Below are positions 4,749 to 6,224 of a stretch of 6,224 nucleotides of DNA, piece after piece. The DNA is from an uncultured bacterium (GTDB taxonomy: Bacteria; Patescibacteriota; Minisyncoccia; Phycocordibacterales; UBA918). A model generated the notes under the pieces. That model worked only from the letters and a program-made list of their open reading frames with translations. It was not told where the DNA came from and did not search any database. The number at the start of each line of letters is the position of its first letter. Within the stretch, counting starts at the first letter, position 1. The position numbers and the translations under genes were made by a program. The stretch covers positions 1 through 6,224 of the forward strand of contig CAIMDH010000045.1 of assembly GCA_903839715.1 (NCBI GenBank), in the 5' to 3' direction.

Positions 4749-4787
4749 AATATATAACTTTTAATAATAACGCTACAGATAATTATA
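4749..4787 (-). promoter_or_regulatory. AT-rich promoter region of the pilin gene 4356-4742
   Basis: On the minus strand there are two -10 candidates: a perfect TATAAT (4782-4787), which would give a leader of about 33 nt, and TATATT (4749-4754), which ends 6 nt before the ATG and would give a leaderless mRNA. Neither has a convincing -35 at 17 bp. Which one is used cannot be told from sequence. Confidence 0.4.
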
Positions 4788-4810
4788 CACAAAAAATTGT
4801 TTTATAGTTA

Positions 4811-4835
4811 GGCTAAAAGCCCTTATGTGCATAAG
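4811..4835. repeat. Two adjacent small dyads after the pilin gene 4845-5102
   Basis: GGCT-AAA-AGCC (4811-4821) and CTTATG-TG-CATAAG (4822-4835) abut each other, 10-34 nt beyond the stop at 4845. Neither is followed by a proper T-run on the minus strand (the next T-run, TTTTTT, is about 15 nt further), so they make at best a weak terminator. They could be binding sites upstream of the next pilin gene. Confidence 0.35.
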
Positions 4836-4844
4836 TCATTTCAG

Positions 4845-5102
4845 CTAAATGCCAAAAACTGACTTTCGTATCATTGCCACAACACCCCAAGCAATAATCA
4901 TCATCACCATCACTATCGAAGCCACTACAGCATACTGTTTACCTTCTTCACGCTTACGTTCATCGGCAGCATTAATCACCCAAGCGTCAAAGATCTTCCA
5001 AATCAAAAAAACAAAAACGACTCCAAAAATGAACGGGATGAGGATGTTAATAATACCAATCAATCCGTTAACGAGCTCTGCAAATGTGGTGGGTGTAGTC
5101 AT
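4845..5102 (-). CDS. Short pilin-like two-helix protein without signal peptide, 85 aa
   Basis: Second of the four VirB2/TrbC-like proteins and the shortest. From ATG 5102 it has a 10-residue polar N-terminus (MTTPTTFAEL), helix 1 (about 11-37, INILIPFIFGVVFVFLIWKIF), a strongly charged turn (AADERKREEGKQ, 45-56) and helix 2 (about 57-78, ASIVMVMMIIAWGVVAMI). No signal peptide is visible. The family resemblance to the 4356-4742 protein is clear: IPFI.G in helix 1, an acidic/basic turn ending in GK, and WGVV in helix 2. A TTG at 5132 would add ten residues and overlap the upstream gene; neither start has a Shine-Dalgarno, and I prefer the ATG. It starts 7 nt after the stop of the 5110-5484 gene, so the two are probably co-transcribed. 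A CATAAT hexamer (5109-5114), 6 nt before the ATG, may allow a leaderless start too. Confidence 0.78.
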   Translation of the reverse strand: MTTPTTFAELVNGLIGIINILIPFIFGVVFVFLIWKIFDAWVINAADERKREEGKQYAVVASIVMVMMIIAWGVVAMIRKSVFGI

Positions 5103-5109
5103 AAATGTA

Positions 5110-5484
5110 TTATGGAGCAGTAAATGAACCAACTAGATTTTTAACAATTCCCGCAAGCGCCACAGCACCGAGTATTAGTACCCCACCGATAATAGCGTAC
5201 GTGAGTGCACGAGTGGCTTGTTCGACCTGAGCAGCGTTACCTCGAGCTGTTACATACAAAAATCCAGCATAGATGATATAGAAGACAATTAGAGGAATGG
5301 CGATAATAATCAAGATATTGAGTATTGCTACCAATAATCCTTCAATTGATGTCACCTTAAGTGGGTTTACGAGTTGGACATTTTGAGCTACTGGAGTCTG
5401 TGCCAAGAGCGGCAAAGCACTGAGGAGGTACCCCAAAAGCACTGCCCCGGTTTTAAAACTTTTTTGTTTAATTTTTTGTAACAT
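5110..5484 (-). CDS. Pilin-like two-helix protein (T4SS_pilin/TrbC type), 124 aa
   Basis: First of the four pilin-like genes and the one closest to the usual pilin pattern of candidate-phyla bacteria. Residues 1-29 form a signal peptide: a basic start (MLQKIKQKSFK), a hydrophobic core (AVLLGYLLSALPLLA) and a likely cut near AQ. The mature part has a polar segment (QTPVAQNVQLVNPLKV), helix 1 (about 49-79, ILNILIIIAIPLIVFYIIYAG), the turn TARGNAAQVEQATR (79-92) and helix 2 (about 94-117, LTYAIIGGVLILGAVALAGIV). The GFLYVTARGN...A...L.YAIIGG pattern is typical of the family as I know it. The gene starts 21 nt after the stop of the solute-binding protein gene and ends 7 nt before the next pilin, so all three probably form an operon. 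No Shine-Dalgarno precedes the ATG; the 21-nt gap is AT-rich (GATATAT). Confidence 0.88.
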   Translation of the reverse strand: MLQKIKQKSFKTGAVLLGYLLSALPLLAQTPVAQNVQLVNPLKVTSIEGLLVAILNILIIIAIPLIVFYIIYAGFLYVTARGNAAQVEQATRALTYAIIGGVLILGAVALAGIVKNLVGSFTAP

Positions 5485-5505
5485 AGATATATCGCTATAC
5501 AGTGA

Positions 5506-6224
5506 TTAATAACTTTGTTTAATGCGATTAACAGCATCGTTTGTGGCAGCACTGATGTCACTACGGTTAGCATTGATATCGTTGAGCATTTTATCAAACA
5601 CATCGGCTACTTTTTCAGTATCGGGATTAAGCCAACCACGAGCGTACACAGCCGACTGGTACGCGACACGACCATAGACATCAGTACTACCTGTCGTCAC
5701 TAATGATCGATATACAGGTGCCATATGGTAGGCGTCGGCAAGTTTTTTGACGTTTTCACTACTAGCGAGTTTCATCATAACCTCTTCCGCTCCGGCTTTG
5801 TTTGGTGACAATTTTGGTACCACAAGCGTGTAAAATTGTCCGAAGGTACGCTTTACGGTCGCGGCAGCCCCTTGTGGAACTTCGGCGATATCAAAACTGA
5901 GGTTGGGGTTTTTGAGAGCAATATCTGCCCCTTCACTAGCGTACCCAAAGTACAGGGCCAAGTCTTCACTAAGAAACATATCCTTATCGAGTCGAAGTGA
6001 GCGGTTCCAGCTGTATAATGTATTGTTAGTGTTGCTGAAGTTGGTATAGAACGCTGCTGCAACGGAGAAAGGAAGTGCACGCCCTGTCTGATCAGCAACT
6101 TCATTGAGGCGTACTTGATATTGCTTTTCCTTTTCCGTTACCATAATACTGCCGCTTTGAAGTAGAAGAAGTGAAATAACCGGCAAGGCATTTTTGATAT
6201 TACTGTACTCACCCATCGCCAAAC
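5506..6224 (-). CDS. Extracellular solute-binding protein, family 1 type (partial, C-terminal part)
   Basis: This is the C-terminal 239 codons or so of a periplasmic-type solute-binding protein, the substrate-capture component of an ABC importer. The frame runs off the right edge of the window; the first in-frame ATG (6214) is internal because similarity starts before it. Typical elements are the helix SNIKNALPVISLLLLQSGS, then AAFYTNFSNTNNTLYSWNRSLRLDKDMFLSEDLALYFGYASEG, as in sugar-binding proteins where the pocket closes on an aromatic-rich segment, then IAEVPQ and a second lobe (FYTLVVPKLSPNKAGAEEVMMKLAS). A terminal helix (DVFDKMLNDINANRSDISAATNDAVNRI) closes the domain. Ligand type cannot be told from this part. 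No permease or ATPase gene is visible; instead four pilin-like genes follow, the first 21 nt downstream, which suggests a role in a surface or uptake structure rather than a simple importer. Confidence 0.88.
   Translation of the reverse strand, partial: LAMGEYSNIKNALPVISLLLLQSGSIMVTEKEKQYQVRLNEVADQTGRALPFSVAAAFYTNFSNTNNTLYSWNRSLRLDKDMFLSEDLALYFGYASEGADIALKNPNLSFDIAEVPQGAAATVKRTFGQFYTLVVPKLSPNKAGAEEVMMKLASSENVKKLADAYHMAPVYRSLVTTGSTDVYGRVAYQSAVYARGWLNPDTEKVADVFDKMLNDINANRSDISAATNDAVNRIKQSY

Noticed and set aside
5103..5132. TTG start adding ten residues to the 85-aa pilin-like protein
   Set aside because: It would overlap the upstream gene by 23 nt with no ribosome binding site; the ATG at 5102 is simpler. 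Not excluded.
6220..6222. TTG at the right edge as a genuine start of the solute-binding protein
   Set aside because: The protein lacks its signal peptide and whole N-terminal lobe, so the gene must continue beyond the window and this is an internal leucine codon.
1..6224. Transposon, insertion sequence or phage attachment site
   Set aside because: No transposase or integrase-like protein, and no terminal inverted repeats or target duplications that I could see.

Overview
The window looks like a piece of a Candidate Phyla Radiation (Patescibacteria) genome, most probably the Parcubacteria side. The main reason is the right-hand third: the end of a family 1 type solute-binding lipoprotein gene followed by four small two-helix VirB2/TrbC-like pilin genes, an arrangement I associate with these small-genome bacteria. 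Coding is dense, several genes are short membrane proteins, and TGA serves as a normal stop (gene at 7-366), so the TGA=Gly code of Gracilibacteria/Absconditabacteria does not apply. The assignment rests on gene content only and is an inference.

Layout. (1) 7-366, minus: a 119-residue membrane-anchored protein of unknown function, with a GTG start behind a full AAGGAGG ribosome binding site. (2) 494-535: a perfect 42-nt palindrome directly after the stop of the next gene, probably a bidirectional terminator. (3) 536-1576, minus: trhO, a rhodanese-family tRNA uridine-34 hydroxylase, complete and with all diagnostic motifs. (4) 1577-2047: a 471-nt divergent intergenic region holding two copies of a 15-nt repeat with internal dyad symmetry, several small inverted repeats, a strong sigma70-type promoter and a possible 24-codon leader ORF. 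(5) 2048-3853, plus: a two-gene operon encoding an SPFH/Band 7 membrane protein and a three-helix membrane protein with a beta-rich C-terminal domain, with no gap between stop and start, closed by a clear intrinsic terminator. (6) 3932-6224, minus, read right to left: the solute-binding protein (5506-6224, cut by the window edge), then pilin-like genes at 5110-5484, 4845-5102, 4356-4742 and 3932-4264.

How the parts may work together. The right-hand cluster is probably a cell-surface module: a secreted solute-binding protein plus four divergent pilin-like subunits whose expression may be tuned separately. The first two pilin genes follow the binding-protein gene closely, while the last two each sit behind their own AT-rich start region and are separated by a terminator. 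The SPFH operon probably encodes a membrane scaffold and its partner. trhO acts in wobble-base modification of tRNA and is unrelated to its neighbours. The most interesting points are the diversified pilin set, the missing Shine-Dalgarno sequences in front of the pilin genes compared with good ones on the other genes, the SPFH/partner pair with its in-frame leader ORF, and the repeated dyad element between trhO and the SPFH operon.
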